A stretch of DNA of 57,394 nucleotides from Crocinitomicaceae bacterium (GCA_014762645.1 JABURP010000082.1:1-57394); one strand, 5' to 3'; shown: positions 8,905-18,029, numbered from the stretch's first letter. The notes: generated by a model from the letters alone, not told the origin. Made by a program: numbers and translations.

Positions 8905-9594
8905 CTACGGCACCACCTCAACCTGTGCGTTGGTCGGTCGGTATTTATATCGAATTATTCCTCCTTCAGGTGTGCCATTTATACTGGCATTCTTCACAAC
9001 TCTATCCATATAAACCGTTGCTGTACCAAGCGCCAAATTAGATTTGGCATTAACACCCATCACTAAGTTTGTGGCTCCGAGTGCGTCTGTGTAGAATAAG
9101 GCGTCATCACCCCATGTCCACGAGCCCACAAATAATGCAATGTGTTGATTGGCCGCAATAGCTGTACCTGCCCATGCAAAAGTTTCTGATTGCGACTTTA
9201 CGATCGTATCAAATCCGATCGGGAAAGCAACAGACTCGGCTCCGGAAGGAACTGAATTGGTGTATTGAGTTCCATTGGTGTTGGTATATAAAAACGTCCC
9301 GGTTGTCACATTCCCTGCAAACTCCAGGTGATGTGCACCCCACCAACTATTGTACGGCATTACCGTTCCGTCAAAAGTAACTGAAGCACCGGTTGAATCC
9401 GATAACTCCAGCAAAGTTCCCGTTGGTCCACCAAAACGAAAACGTGCAATAGCGTGGGTTTTATCATCATTTTGATTGTAAAAAAGTTCGTACTCCGTCC
9501 AGATTTTGTCTTGATTAACGTCGTTTGAATCTTCCTTTGCACATGATACGAGCAGCATTCCTGCACCTATCATGAGATAAAATAGTTTTTTCAT
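8905..9594 (-). CDS. Putative lipoprotein of unknown function
   Basis: 229 residues from the ATG at 9594. The frame is open further upstream, but only this start puts 'MKKLFYLMIGAGMLLVSC' at the front: a lipoprotein signal with lipobox LVSC and Cys18. The mature part is a beta-rich domain ('YELFYNQNDDKTHAIARFRFG', 'TVYMDRVVKNASINGTPEGG') with no catalytic motif I can name. It is probably a periplasmic or surface lipoprotein. It is transcribed towards the oxygenase gene and divergently from tRNA-Ser. Confidence 0.75.
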   Translation of the reverse strand: MKKLFYLMIGAGMLLVSCAKEDSNDVNQDKIWTEYELFYNQNDDKTHAIARFRFGGPTGTLLELSDSTGASVTFDGTVMPYNSWWGAHHLEFAGNVTTGTFLYTNTNGTQYTNSVPSGAESVAFPIGFDTIVKSQSETFAWAGTAIAANQHIALFVGSWTWGDDALFYTDALGATNLVMGVNAKSNLALGTATVYMDRVVKNASINGTPEGGIIRYKYRPTNAQVEVVP

Positions 9595-9669
9595 AATTTT
9601 CACAAATTGGTTGAACATTGCATGACAGTAAACAAGGGTCATGCCATCTATCAAAACTAACGTAAAGAC

Positions 9670-9702
9670 TTGGTATTGGTTGGGGTATATTTATTAGATT
9701 TG
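9670..9702 (+). promoter_or_regulatory. Bacteroidota-type promoter for tRNA-Ser
   Basis: A perfect -7 box TAGATTTG lies at 9695-9702. Candidate -33 TTG boxes lie at 9670 and 9676, 22 and 16 bases upstream, flanking the usual spacing. Transcription would start near 9709, 27 bases before the tRNA. Confidence 0.6.
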
Positions 9703-9735
9703 CATTCCATTCGCAATCTGTGAAATTTTCAACAA

Positions 9736-9822
9736 GGAGAGGTGGCGGAGTGGCTGAACGCGCACGCTTGGAAAGCGTGTTTAGGGGAAACCCTAACGGG
9801 GGTTCGAATCCCCCTCTCTCCG
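9736..9822 (+). tRNA. tRNA-Ser (anticodon GGA)
   Basis: The acceptor GGAGAGG (9736-9742) pairs with TCTCTCC (9815-9821, one G-T pair); the discriminator is G9822, a serine identity base. The anticodon stem CACGC/GCGTG holds loop TTGGAAA with GGA at 9770-9772, reading UCC and UCU. A long variable arm (GGGG/CCCT region) and T-arm GGGGG/CCCCC are clear. CCA is not encoded. Confidence 0.97.
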
Positions 9823-9823
9823 C

Positions 9824-9945
9824 AAAAACCCCTCAACACATTAACTGAACGAAATGAAAAAACAAATCAAGCTTGCTTGAATTTTGTTTTTGATTGTAGT
9901 GAAGCAATTCTGAAGAATGAAGAATTGATGTGTTGAGGGGTTTTT
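9824..9945 (+). terminator. Large inverted repeat downstream of tRNA-Ser, probable terminator
   Basis: An 18-base arm at 9824-9841 (AAAAACCCC...) has its exact reverse complement at 9928-9945, ending GGGGTTTTT. The 86-base loop contains a second hairpin, TCAAGC-TT-GCTTGA (9867-9880). The T-ended arm suggests intrinsic termination for the tRNA transcript, though the long loop is unusual. The right arm is part of the tandem repeat that follows. Confidence 0.6.
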
Positions 9946-10226
9946 GGTCAAGGCTCATCCCAAAACGGGATCACGAACGAAGTGAGTAATCCTTAACATA
10001 CTTCCAATGAAAACAACAATGCAATTCTGAAGAATGAAGAATTGATGTGTTGAGGGGTTTTTGGTCAAGGCTCATCCCAAAACGGGATCACGAACGAAGT
10101 GAGTAATCCTTAACATACTTCCAATGAAAACAACAATACAATTCTGAAGAATGAAGAATTGATGTGTTGAGGGTTTTTTGGTCAAGGCTCATCCCAAAAA
10201 GGGATCACGAACGAAGTGAGTAATCT
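9904..10226. repeat. 117-bp tandem repeat, 2.75 copies
   Basis: Unit starts are at 9904, 10021 and 10138, an exact 117-base period. Copies 1 and 2 are almost identical; copy 3 is partial (about 89 bases) with a few changes (for example GGGGTTTTT to GGGTTTTTT). Each unit holds an AATTCT...AGAATT inverted repeat, the GTGTTGAGGGG terminator arm, an ATCCC-AAAAC-GGGAT hairpin and a CAC-GAACGAA-GTG hairpin enclosed by AAGG...CCTT. No reading frame spans it. It fills the whole gap between tRNA-Ser and the 2H phosphoesterase gene. Confidence 0.92.
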
Positions 10227-10254
10227 TGAAACAAACCTATCAGACATCCAGACT

Positions 10255-10785
10255 TCAACTCAAGTCAAAACTCTCAAAAACATCCCATTGCTTGCCATTG
10301 TGTTTTAACAAAACGACTGCTTGAACCAAAAATGACCCTGCAAATTCAGTATTCTCATACTTCTGCCAGGCCAAATCAAACTGCTCTTTCTTCAAATCTC
10401 TATTCGCAACAGTAATGTGTGGCTTAAATTGACGGTTCGTAACATCCAAATTAAACTTCATCATTTGTTGCTGAACATCTTTCTGAATATTACTGAGTTG
10501 CCTGCTCTCTAATAAATCTACATAGATTACGCGTTTATCAAAAGCACCAAAGCCATTTAAATACAATTCAAATGGGGGATGGTATTTACAACAGTCACGA
10601 ACTCCACGACTCAGTGCGTTAAGCTCTCGGTCTTTCATTTTGAATGGCGGAATAAGTGTGACATGTACCGGTATTTTTAGTTGTCTGTCACTTTTATAAT
10701 TTAATGCAAAATCTTCCTGAACCTGTCGTATTTTCTTCGTTACGGGGTCCGGAGTAAGAATTGCGATAAAATACAATGAATCCAT
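10255..10785 (-). CDS. 2H phosphoesterase, LigT / 2'-5' RNA ligase family
   Basis: 176 residues. The family acts on 2',3'-cyclic or 2'-5' phosphodiester bonds in RNA or nucleotides. Both HxT catalytic motifs are visible: His41-Val-Thr43 in 'VHVTLIPPF' and His123-Ile-Thr125 in 'PHITVANRDL'. Length is typical of a single-domain 2H protein. Which activity it has (cyclic phosphodiesterase, RNA ligase or other) cannot be told. Its start codon is only 27 bases from the divergent cheR-like start. Its 3' end lies next to the tandem repeat. Confidence 0.88.
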   Translation of the reverse strand: MDSLYFIAILTPDPVTKKIRQVQEDFALNYKSDRQLKIPVHVTLIPPFKMKDRELNALSRGVRDCCKYHPPFELYLNGFGAFDKRVIYVDLLESRQLSNIQKDVQQQMMKFNLDVTNRQFKPHITVANRDLKKEQFDLAWQKYENTEFAGSFLVQAVVLLKHNGKQWDVFESFDLS

Positions 10786-10812
10786 ATAGCAAGATAAAAA
10801 TTACTACCTTGA

Positions 10813-11652
10813 ATGGAGACGAAGATGTTTAAAATGAAGATAGAACGAGAAACTTTAACTGAACTAATCCTGCTCTTGTTCGAAGAATACGGGTATGATT
10901 TCAGAAATTACTCGTTGAGTCATATTGAAAGAAGAGTAGATTCCTGGTTAAGTAAAAACATGTTGACAGTATCGGATAATATTACTGCCCTTGTTAAAAA
11001 GGATAAAGCATTGGCACATTCACTAATTCATCAGTTTTCGATAAGTGTAACAGAAATGTTCCGCGATCCGGAACTCTTTCTAAACATTCGTGAAAAAGTG
11101 ATACCCGTCCTAGCTACTTATCCATTTGTTCGCATCTGGCATGCAGGATGTGCAACGGGGGAAGAAGTATATTCCATGGCAATTCTCTTAAAAGAAGAAG
11201 GTATTTTAGACAAGTGTAAGATCTACGCAACTGATTTTAATCAATCCGTTCTGGACACCGCGAGTAAAGGTATCTATCCTAAAGATAAGATGCTGGAGTA
11301 TACAGTGAATTACTACAAAAGTGGCGGTAAGAAAGCCTTGACCAATTATTTTGAAAGCCAATATGAAGCTATAATCATGAACCAAGAACTAAAGCAAAAC
11401 ATTGTATGGGCCAATCATAACCTGGCTACGGATGCCTCCTTTAATGAATTTCACTTTATCGTTTGTAGAAATGTGCTGATCTATTTTAATGAAGAGCTTC
11501 AACTTAAAGTACTACAACTATTTGATGAGAGTTTGGTTAATCACGGGTTTATCTGCTTAGGTGACCGTGAATCTATTAAACAGGATGGTCTCAATAAAAA
11601 TGTCACGATTTTGGACGTCGCAAATAAAATATATCAACTCTCATGTTTCTAG
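10813..11652 (+). CDS. CheR-type protein-glutamate methyltransferase
   Basis: 279 residues. CheR enzymes methylate glutamates on chemoreceptors with S-adenosylmethionine. The N-terminal helical domain (about 10-90) includes 'ISVTEMFRDPELF'. The SAM-binding loop is 'HAGCATGEE' (110-118), followed by 'IYATDFN' and the family signature 'CRNVLIYFNEE'. No chemoreceptor, CheB or CheW gene is nearby; it heads a cluster of sensor kinases, so its target may be a signalling protein other than a classical chemoreceptor. In-frame ATGs at 10825 and 10834 are alternative starts. Confidence 0.92.
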   Translation: METKMFKMKIERETLTELILLLFEEYGYDFRNYSLSHIERRVDSWLSKNMLTVSDNITALVKKDKALAHSLIHQFSISVTEMFRDPELFLNIREKVIPVLATYPFVRIWHAGCATGEEVYSMAILLKEEGILDKCKIYATDFNQSVLDTASKGIYPKDKMLEYTVNYYKSGGKKALTNYFESQYEAIIMNQELKQNIVWANHNLATDASFNEFHFIVCRNVLIYFNEELQLKVLQLFDESLVNHGFICLGDRESIKQDGLNKNVTILDVANKIYQLSCF

Positions 11653-11772
11653 AATTATTTCACAATTCATTTCGGCAACTTCACCATGTTAACCCTCTAG
11701 TTCGCATTTTTTAATCGTATATTGTTATATAAGTGTGCAGATTAGTAACATGTAGGTTTCAAATCAATAGTT

Positions 11773-12174
11773 ATGGAGATACCAGAAGATGTAAAAGTAT
11801 GGGAGAACACAACCAGCATTTACTGGCTGGATAAGGATGGGATACTCTGTAGTATATCTAAGGAGAATTCTCCTAAGGTAAGTCCTGAAGAGTCTGAAAA
11901 GCAGGTAGCCGAGCTTCTCAAACGCGTCGGTGAGCAGAAACTCTGTATTTTAATTGACGCCAAACACGCACAACCCAGTTCAAAAGAAGAAAGAGATCAA
12001 TCTGCAAAGACACTAAACAAAATAACCAAGGCAATGGCCGTAATAGTTCATAATCCATTAGGCAGGATGGTTGTAAATCTATTTATTGGTTTACAAAAGC
12101 CTCCTTATCCTATGAAAATATTTAAACCCGGGGATGAACAAAAAGCTAAAGTATGGCTAAAAAAACACCTTTAG
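11773..12174 (+). CDS. STAS/SpoIIAA-like small signalling protein
   Basis: 133 residues, no signal peptide or membrane segment. The pattern, an N-terminal beta pair ('SIYWLDKDGILCSISK'), a helix, a strand 'LCILIDAKHA', a helix, and C-terminal 'PYPMKIFKPGDEQKAKVWL', resembles STAS/SpoIIAA-type proteins. The ending 'F...EQKAKVWLKKHL' is common to Bacteroidota proteins of this kind. It is similar in plan to the protein at 39817. The next gene (hybrid kinase) starts three bases after its stop, so they are co-transcribed. A role as regulatory partner of the kinases is inference from position. Confidence 0.65.
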   Translation: MEIPEDVKVWENTTSIYWLDKDGILCSISKENSPKVSPEESEKQVAELLKRVGEQKLCILIDAKHAQPSSKEERDQSAKTLNKITKAMAVIVHNPLGRMVVNLFIGLQKPPYPMKIFKPGDEQKAKVWLKKHL

Positions 12175-12177
12175 CAG

Positions 12178-15100
12178 ATGGAAGACGACAAACGTATTGA
12201 TGAAATCATGGATGTCCTCTTGAGTTACACACAAAAGGACTTCGCAAAAAAAATTAGCATTTCCTCTGAGGGAGATGCGGTTGATGCCATTGCTGTTGGT
12301 GTCAACACTATTGGTGAAGAGTTACAAGCACATATATCTGATTTAGAAGCGAGTAAAACCGAACTTGAAATTAGAGATGAGCGTTTCAAATCTTTAATAA
12401 ACTCAACCAATGATGCCATTATTACAACGGATGAACACAGCAATATTTCGATTTGGAACGAAGGCGCTGAAAACATATTTGGATTCAAGAAAGATGATGT
12501 AATCGGGAAACCTTTGACAAAGATAATACCCAAGCAATACTTTCAGAGAAAAAGTGCTAAATCTGACAAGACCAATGAGTTTCACAAACCTATTGAATTC
12601 AAATTAACGCATAAAAACGGGGAAGAAGTACCCGTTGAAATGATGCTCGGAAGTTGGAAAAAAAATAAAGTAACGTTTTATATCGCCATTATTCGTGAGA
12701 TTTCTGAACGCATCAAGACACAACAGAAACTAATTAAACTCAATACCGCCATTGCCGAGGTTAAGGACTACGCCATCATTTTGTTAGATGCGGATGGTAA
12801 AGTTTCTAACTGGAATGCCGGAGCCGAGAAAATCAAAGGCTATACAGCAAAAGAAATTATAGGTAAATCATTTAAAAATTTTTACCCTCCGTCAGATCGC
12901 AAAAAGAAAAAGCCAGAACGTAGTTTGAAACGTGCCTTTAAAGAAGGACAATCAGAAGATGAAGGATGGCGTGTAAGAAAAGACGGAACCAAGTTTTGGG
13001 CAAACGTTACCATGACGGCAATTCATGATGAAAATGATGACGTAATCGGTTACAGTAAAATAACCAAAGATCTAACGGAAGCCAAAATTGCTCAGGAAAG
13101 GCTTGAAACCAGTGAAGCACAATCTAAAGCATTAATCGAAAATATGATGGATGGTTTTGCACATTGTAGAATTATCCTAAATAAAAAAGGAAAGCCTGTA
13201 GATTGGGAATATCTCTACGTGAACAACGCCTTTGAAAAACAAACCGGTTTAAACGTCGAGGATACTGTAGGGAAAAAAATATCTGAAATTCTACCAGGAT
13301 CATTAACTGATGCAGCCGATTGGGTGAGTAGATATGGGAAAGTTGCCCTAGGTGGTAAACCTGCTTTTTTCGTTGATTATTCAGAGCCGCTTGATAAGTG
13401 GTACGAGGTCAGTGCATATAGCCCCAAAAAAGGTGAATTTGCTACTATTTTCAAAGATGTAACCGATCGCTATAAATCGGAAGAAGCCATTAAAAAGTCA
13501 GAAGCCCGCTTTAGAAAATTGTTGGAATCTGCACCGGACGCCATGGTTATTGTGGACCAGGACGGTTGTATTCAAGAAGTAAATGCCCAGACCGAAAAAA
13601 TGTTTGGTTATTCTAGGGAGGAATTATTAAAAAGTAAAGTGGAGAAATTAATGCCCAACAATTTTGCCAAAAACCACAAAAAACACCGATCAAACTTTTC
13701 AAAAAATCCTCGCGTACGCATGATGGGTGAAGGACGCGAGCTTCTTGGCAAGCGGAAAAATGGCCAGGAGTTTCCTGTTGAAGTCTCATTAAGCCCTATA
13801 GATACAGAAAAAGGAATACTAGTTTCTGCCGCAGTGAGGGATGTGACCGACCGAAGAAAAGCAGAAGATTTAATAAAAAACTTCAATGAAGAACTCCAAA
13901 TGAAAAATGAGGAGTTAAAAGCTCAGCAGGAAGAATTGCGACAGGCTAACGAAGAACTCGAAGAACATACAAATCTGTTAAAACAACAACAGGAAGAACT
14001 GGAAACTACTAACGTAGAACTGGAAGAACAAAAAAAGGAAATTTCAGACGCAAATGAGTCATTGAAAGCTGCTCAATTTGAATTGCAACAAAAGGCACAT
14101 GAATTAGAATTAACAAGTCGGTACAAAAGTGAGTTCTTAGCTAATATGAGCCATGAATTGCGCTCTCCGCTTAACAGTATGTTGATCCTTTCCGGCGACC
14201 TGGCTCAGAACAAAGAAGGTAATCTGAAAGAAGACCAAACTGAGAGCGCTTCTATTATCCATCAAAGTGGTAAGGAATTACTTGAATTGATTAATCATAT
14301 ACTGGATTTGAGTAAAATAGAAGCCGGTAAAATGGAGATCACCGAAGAAACAATTCCGTTAAAAGCATTAGAAAAAGATATTCATGACACTTTCGGAAGG
14401 CTCGCTAAAGAGAAAAAGATCTCTCTGGAAACACATATAGAAAAAGATACATTTCCTTCATTTAGATCTGACAAACAAAGGGTTAAGCAGATCATTAACA
14501 ACCTGGTAAGTAATGCGATTAAATTTACCCCTAAAGGCACGGTAAAAGTAACCTTTGCATCAACTAAATCCAATGAGTTAAAGATTGAAGTTAAAGATAC
14601 CGGTATCGGTATACCAAAGGAGAAAAAGGACCTTATTTTTGAAGCTTTTACGCAAGCTGACGGAGGAACTGCAAGAAAATATGGTGGTACAGGTTTAGGA
14701 CTCGCTATATCACACCAACTCATAAATCTGCTTGAAGGCTCAATTGAAATGCAAAGTGAAGTGGATAAGGGTTCTGTTTTTACTGTCTATCTCCCAAAGA
14801 AAATTAAGAGACGAAAGGCAATTAAACAGAAAAAAATACAAGGGGAAACAAAAGAATTTAATACTCAATTCCTCAATTTTGAAACAATAGAGGATGACCG
14901 TGATAACATCTTACCTTCAGATCATACACTTCTTATCATTGAAGACGACCCGAATTTTGCGCGAATACTTCGAGATCATGCCAATGAAATGACATTTAAG
15001 AGTCTTGTTGCTGCCACCGGGGAAGACGGTTTGATGCTAGCTGAAAAATATATACCAGATGCTATCATTCTGGATATTGGATTACCTGGAATCAGTGGAG

Positions 15101-16086
15101 ATGTTGTTATACAGGAGTTAAACAATCACAAAACATTAAAAAACATCCCAGTGCACGTCATATCCGCTATGGATAGCTCGTCGTTCAACAACCTTAAGGT
15201 AGTTCAATACATTACCAAACCCGTTGAAAAGAGACAACTTGAAAGGGCATTTGAACAAATTGAACGTGCCGTGTCAGGCGAAATCCGGAAAATATTGCTG
15301 GTTGAAGATCACGTTCCAACCCGTAAATCCCTGAAGAATATCTTAAAAGAAGAACATGTTGAAATTGTAGAAGCAGGTTCGGTAATGGAAGCCAAAGCAG
15401 CTTTGGAATCACATGTATTGGATTGTATTGTGCTTGACCTGGGATTGCCGGATGGCTCAGGAAGTGACGTTATTGCAAAAATTAAAGCGAGTAGAAAAGA
15501 CTTTCTCCCACCAGTAATTGTTTACACAGGCCGTGATCTCGACGAATCAGAAATAAATGAAATGAACGAGTGGGCCAAAGAAATCATCATAAAAGGCGAG
15601 AAATCAAAAGAGCGCTTACTCGACGAAATATCCCTGTTTCTCCACCATAGCAGCACAAAAAGCAAAAAAGCTAAGTCTCCAACGGCAAAACTTAGACAAA
15701 CGGCACTTCAAAAATTAAAAAACAAAAAAGTGTTACTGGTTGATGATGATATGCGGAATGTATTTGCGCTTTCTAAGATTTTAACCGAAAATGGCCTGGA
15801 AGTATTAAAAGCATCAAATGGAATGAAAGCACTGGAGATTCTTAATTCAGGAGAAAACCCGGATTTGGTATTGATGGATATTATGATGCCTGAAATGGAC
15901 GGCTACGAAACAATGGAGCGAATTCGTAAAGAAAAGAAGTTTAAAAGACTGCCAATCATTGCATTAACAGCAAAAGCAATGAAGGGAGATCGTAAAAAAT
16001 GTATAGATGCAGGTGCAAATGATTACATGGCAAAGCCGGTAGATATAAAAAAACTCATTAACTTAATGAGTGTCTGGATAAAGTGA
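12178..16086 (+). CDS. Hybrid sensor histidine kinase with four PAS and three receiver domains
   Basis: 1302 residues, no transmembrane segment, so cytosolic. Order: an N-terminal HAMP-like helical segment (about 1-60), PAS domains at about 68-182, 186-306, 307-437 and 438-562, and a Glu/Gln-rich coiled coil (563-648). HisKA follows with phospho-accepting His659 in 'SHELRSPLN'. HATPase_c has the N box near 774, 'DTGIGIP' (Asp807) and 'GGTGLGLA' (836-843). Three receivers follow: REC1 (about 916-1030, Asp966), REC2 (about 1037-1150, Asp1087) and REC3 (about 1183-1300, Asp1234 in 'MDIMMPEMDG'). All catalytic residues are present. REC3 is the most canonical; the other two have 'LGLPDGSG'-type loops. 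It sits between a STAS-like gene and a second kinase with 1-3 base gaps. Ligand unknown. Confidence 0.95.
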   Translation: MEDDKRIDEIMDVLLSYTQKDFAKKISISSEGDAVDAIAVGVNTIGEELQAHISDLEASKTELEIRDERFKSLINSTNDAIITTDEHSNISIWNEGAENIFGFKKDDVIGKPLTKIIPKQYFQRKSAKSDKTNEFHKPIEFKLTHKNGEEVPVEMMLGSWKKNKVTFYIAIIREISERIKTQQKLIKLNTAIAEVKDYAIILLDADGKVSNWNAGAEKIKGYTAKEIIGKSFKNFYPPSDRKKKKPERSLKRAFKEGQSEDEGWRVRKDGTKFWANVTMTAIHDENDDVIGYSKITKDLTEAKIAQERLETSEAQSKALIENMMDGFAHCRIILNKKGKPVDWEYLYVNNAFEKQTGLNVEDTVGKKISEILPGSLTDAADWVSRYGKVALGGKPAFFVDYSEPLDKWYEVSAYSPKKGEFATIFKDVTDRYKSEEAIKKSEARFRKLLESAPDAMVIVDQDGCIQEVNAQTEKMFGYSREELLKSKVEKLMPNNFAKNHKKHRSNFSKNPRVRMMGEGRELLGKRKNGQEFPVEVSLSPIDTEKGILVSAAVRDVTDRRKAEDLIKNFNEELQMKNEELKAQQEELRQANEELEEHTNLLKQQQEELETTNVELEEQKKEISDANESLKAAQFELQQKAHELELTSRYKSEFLANMSHELRSPLNSMLILSGDLAQNKEGNLKEDQTESASIIHQSGKELLELINHILDLSKIEAGKMEITEETIPLKALEKDIHDTFGRLAKEKKISLETHIEKDTFPSFRSDKQRVKQIINNLVSNAIKFTPKGTVKVTFASTKSNELKIEVKDTGIGIPKEKKDLIFEAFTQADGGTARKYGGTGLGLAISHQLINLLEGSIEMQSEVDKGSVFTVYLPKKIKRRKAIKQKKIQGETKEFNTQFLNFETIEDDRDNILPSDHTLLIIEDDPNFARILRDHANEMTFKSLVAATGEDGLMLAEKYIPDAIILDIGLPGISGDVVIQELNNHKTLKNIPVHVISAMDSSSFNNLKVVQYITKPVEKRQLERAFEQIERAVSGEIRKILLVEDHVPTRKSLKNILKEEHVEIVEAGSVMEAKAALESHVLDCIVLDLGLPDGSGSDVIAKIKASRKDFLPPVIVYTGRDLDESEINEMNEWAKEIIIKGEKSKERLLDEISLFLHHSSTKSKKAKSPTAKLRQTALQKLKNKKVLLVDDDMRNVFALSKILTENGLEVLKASNGMKALEILNSGENPDLVLMDIMMPEMDGYETMERIRKEKKFKRLPIIALTAKAMKGDRKKCIDAGANDYMAKPVDIKKLINLMSVWIK

Positions 16087-16087
16087 C

Positions 16088-17602
16088 ATGGATAAGGAAG
16101 CATTAGAATATTCGGGTAAGAAGCCACCAAAAATCTTAATGGTGGATGATAAGCCAGCTAATTTGGTTGCGCTTAGAAAAGTACTTGCACCTATTGAGGC
16201 TGAATTATTTGAAGCAGAAGATGGAAATGAAGCTCTAAAACTTACTTTAGAACATGAATTTGCATTAGCTCTCCTTGATGTTCAAATGCCAGGTATGGAT
16301 GGGTATGAATTGGCTGAAATCATGCGGACCGACCCTCATACTACTGATATTCCAATAATTTTTATTTCAGCAATATTCACGGATAAACTCAACATTTTTA
16401 AAGGTTACGAGAAAGGAGCATTTAGCTTTATTACAAAGCCTTTTGAGCCTGTAGAACTGTTGAATAAAGTAAAATTCTTTGTCGAGAAGTATCATACCCG
16501 TAAAGCATTTGAAATATCTCAGATGCGCTACAAAGACCTGTATAACAAATCACCGGATATGCTCATCTCTGTTGATGTTGAGACGGCAGTAATCATGGAA
16601 TGCAATGAAACTTTATTAAGAACAACAGGGTTTAATAAAGATGAAATCATTGGAAAAACCATTTTTGACCTGTATCATAAAGATCATGTTGACAAGGCTA
16701 AACAGGCATTGGAAGAGTTCAAGAAAAAAGGTCGTCTTAAAAATATTGAGCTTGCCATTAGTAATAAGGATGGTGAAAAACTTGAAGTACTGCTAAATGC
16801 TGAAGGCATTACCGACTTAAAAGGACAGGTAATAAAGAGTAATTCTAGTTTACGTGATATTTCAGAGCTTAAAAAAACTCGTAAAAAGCTTGAAAAAGCC
16901 TTGCATGATCTTGAACGGCACACCGAAGAACTTGAAAATTTCGTTTACGTCACAAGTCATGATTTGCAGGAGCCCATGTTAACGGTATTGAGTTTTATTC
17001 AATTACTGGAAGATGAATATGGCGAGTCGCTTGATAAGGACGCAAAGGACTATATACACTATTGTGTTCAAGCCGCAGCAAGGATGAGAGAGTTGATTAC
17101 CTGTCTCCTTGATTACCTGCGAATTGGCCATGATGACACCACTGAAGATATCCATTTAAAAGATGTCATAAACGAGGTTCTTGACGAGTTACAAGGTTCT
17201 ATAAAAGAAGCCAAAGCAAAAATCAAACTGGAAGGTCTGCCCCAATTAACCGCAAATAGTGATGACATCAAGCGATTATTTCATAACTTAATTAGCAATG
17301 CCATCAAGTTTAAGAAGCCTAATGTTGATCCGATTATTGAGGTTAAAGCCCAAGATGACGGCGACTGGTGGGAGTTTTCGGTTAAAGATAATGGTATAGG
17401 TATTGAAGAAAAACAGTTTAAAAAGGTATTTCAAATGTTCAAACAGCTTCATAAACGAGGCGAATATAAAGGAATGGGAGTAGGTATGGCTATATGTAAA
17501 AAAATTGTAGAGTACTACGGCGGCACCATTTGGGTTGAATCTCAGGAAGGAGAGGGAACCGTATTTTATTTCAAACTACCAAAACAACTACATGACAACT
17601 GA
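16088..17602 (+). CDS. REC-PAS sensor histidine kinase
   Basis: 504 residues, soluble. An N-terminal receiver (about 13-130) has Asp64 in 'LLDVQMPGMDGYE' and Lys in 'FITKPFEP'. A PAS domain (about 145-265) and a short coiled coil follow. HisKA has His291 in 'SHDLQEPM', the form found in phytochrome-type and many Bacteroidota kinases. HATPase_c has 'NLISNAIKFK', 'DNGIGIEE' and 'GMGVGMAI'. The N-terminal receiver suggests it takes phosphate from another kinase, plausibly the neighbour at 12178 (inference). It starts one base after that gene's stop and overlaps the next gene by 11 bases. Confidence 0.95.
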   Translation: MDKEALEYSGKKPPKILMVDDKPANLVALRKVLAPIEAELFEAEDGNEALKLTLEHEFALALLDVQMPGMDGYELAEIMRTDPHTTDIPIIFISAIFTDKLNIFKGYEKGAFSFITKPFEPVELLNKVKFFVEKYHTRKAFEISQMRYKDLYNKSPDMLISVDVETAVIMECNETLLRTTGFNKDEIIGKTIFDLYHKDHVDKAKQALEEFKKKGRLKNIELAISNKDGEKLEVLLNAEGITDLKGQVIKSNSSLRDISELKKTRKKLEKALHDLERHTEELENFVYVTSHDLQEPMLTVLSFIQLLEDEYGESLDKDAKDYIHYCVQAAARMRELITCLLDYLRIGHDDTTEDIHLKDVINEVLDELQGSIKEAKAKIKLEGLPQLTANSDDIKRLFHNLISNAIKFKKPNVDPIIEVKAQDDGDWWEFSVKDNGIGIEEKQFKKVFQMFKQLHKRGEYKGMGVGMAICKKIVEYYGGTIWVESQEGEGTVFYFKLPKQLHDN

Positions 17603-18029
17603 AACAATGACTAAAAAGCTGAATTGCATATTGCTTATTGACGACAACAATTTTACAAATATTTTTAATCGTCGTTTCCTATCTAAAATAGATGCTGCAG
17701 ATCACATCCATGCCGTAAAAGATGGACGTGAAGCTTTAGAATATTTACACCATCAGGGTGATTACCATACAAACAATGGCAAATTCCCCAAACCGGACAT
17801 GATATTTCTTGATATTAATATGCCCATTATGGATGGATGGGAATTTTTAAAAGAATTCAACAATATCAAACACCACTTTGAGGATACTGTAATTGTGATG
17901 CTCACCACTTCCCCTAACCCGGATGACCAAAAGAAAGCACAAGAAATTATGGATGTTCATGGCTTTTACCGTAAACCACTGACCCGAAAAATGGTGGAAG
18001 AAATTATTCAGAAACACTTTAACGGCTAA
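17592..18029 (+). CDS. Single-domain response regulator (Rcp1-like)
   Basis: 145 residues from the ATG at 17592, which gives 'MTTETMTKKLNCILLIDDN'; the longer frame would add residues from inside the kinase gene. It is a lone receiver with acidic pair IDD, phospho-accepting Asp74 in 'IFLDINMPIMDGWEF', a Thr-containing 'MLTTSPNP' loop and Lys in 'YRKPLT'. The insertion 'HHQGDYHTNNGKFPKPD' before the Asp is typical of Rcp1-type receivers that pair with phytochrome-like kinases. No output domain, so it must act by protein contact or phosphorelay. It overlaps the upstream kinase gene, implying coupled expression. Confidence 0.93.
   Translation: MTTETMTKKLNCILLIDDNNFTNIFNRRFLSKIDAADHIHAVKDGREALEYLHHQGDYHTNNGKFPKPDMIFLDINMPIMDGWEFLKEFNNIKHHFEDTVIVMLTTSPNPDDQKKAQEIMDVHGFYRKPLTRKMVEEIIQKHFNG

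Noticed and set aside
9736-9822. Integration site of a mobile element at tRNA-Ser
   Set aside because: No integrase, no direct repeat of the tRNA 3' end downstream, and flanking genes are ordinary.
9842-10254. CRISPR-like array after tRNA-Ser
   Set aside because: The unit is a continuous 117-bp tandem copy without distinct spacers, and no cas genes are nearby.
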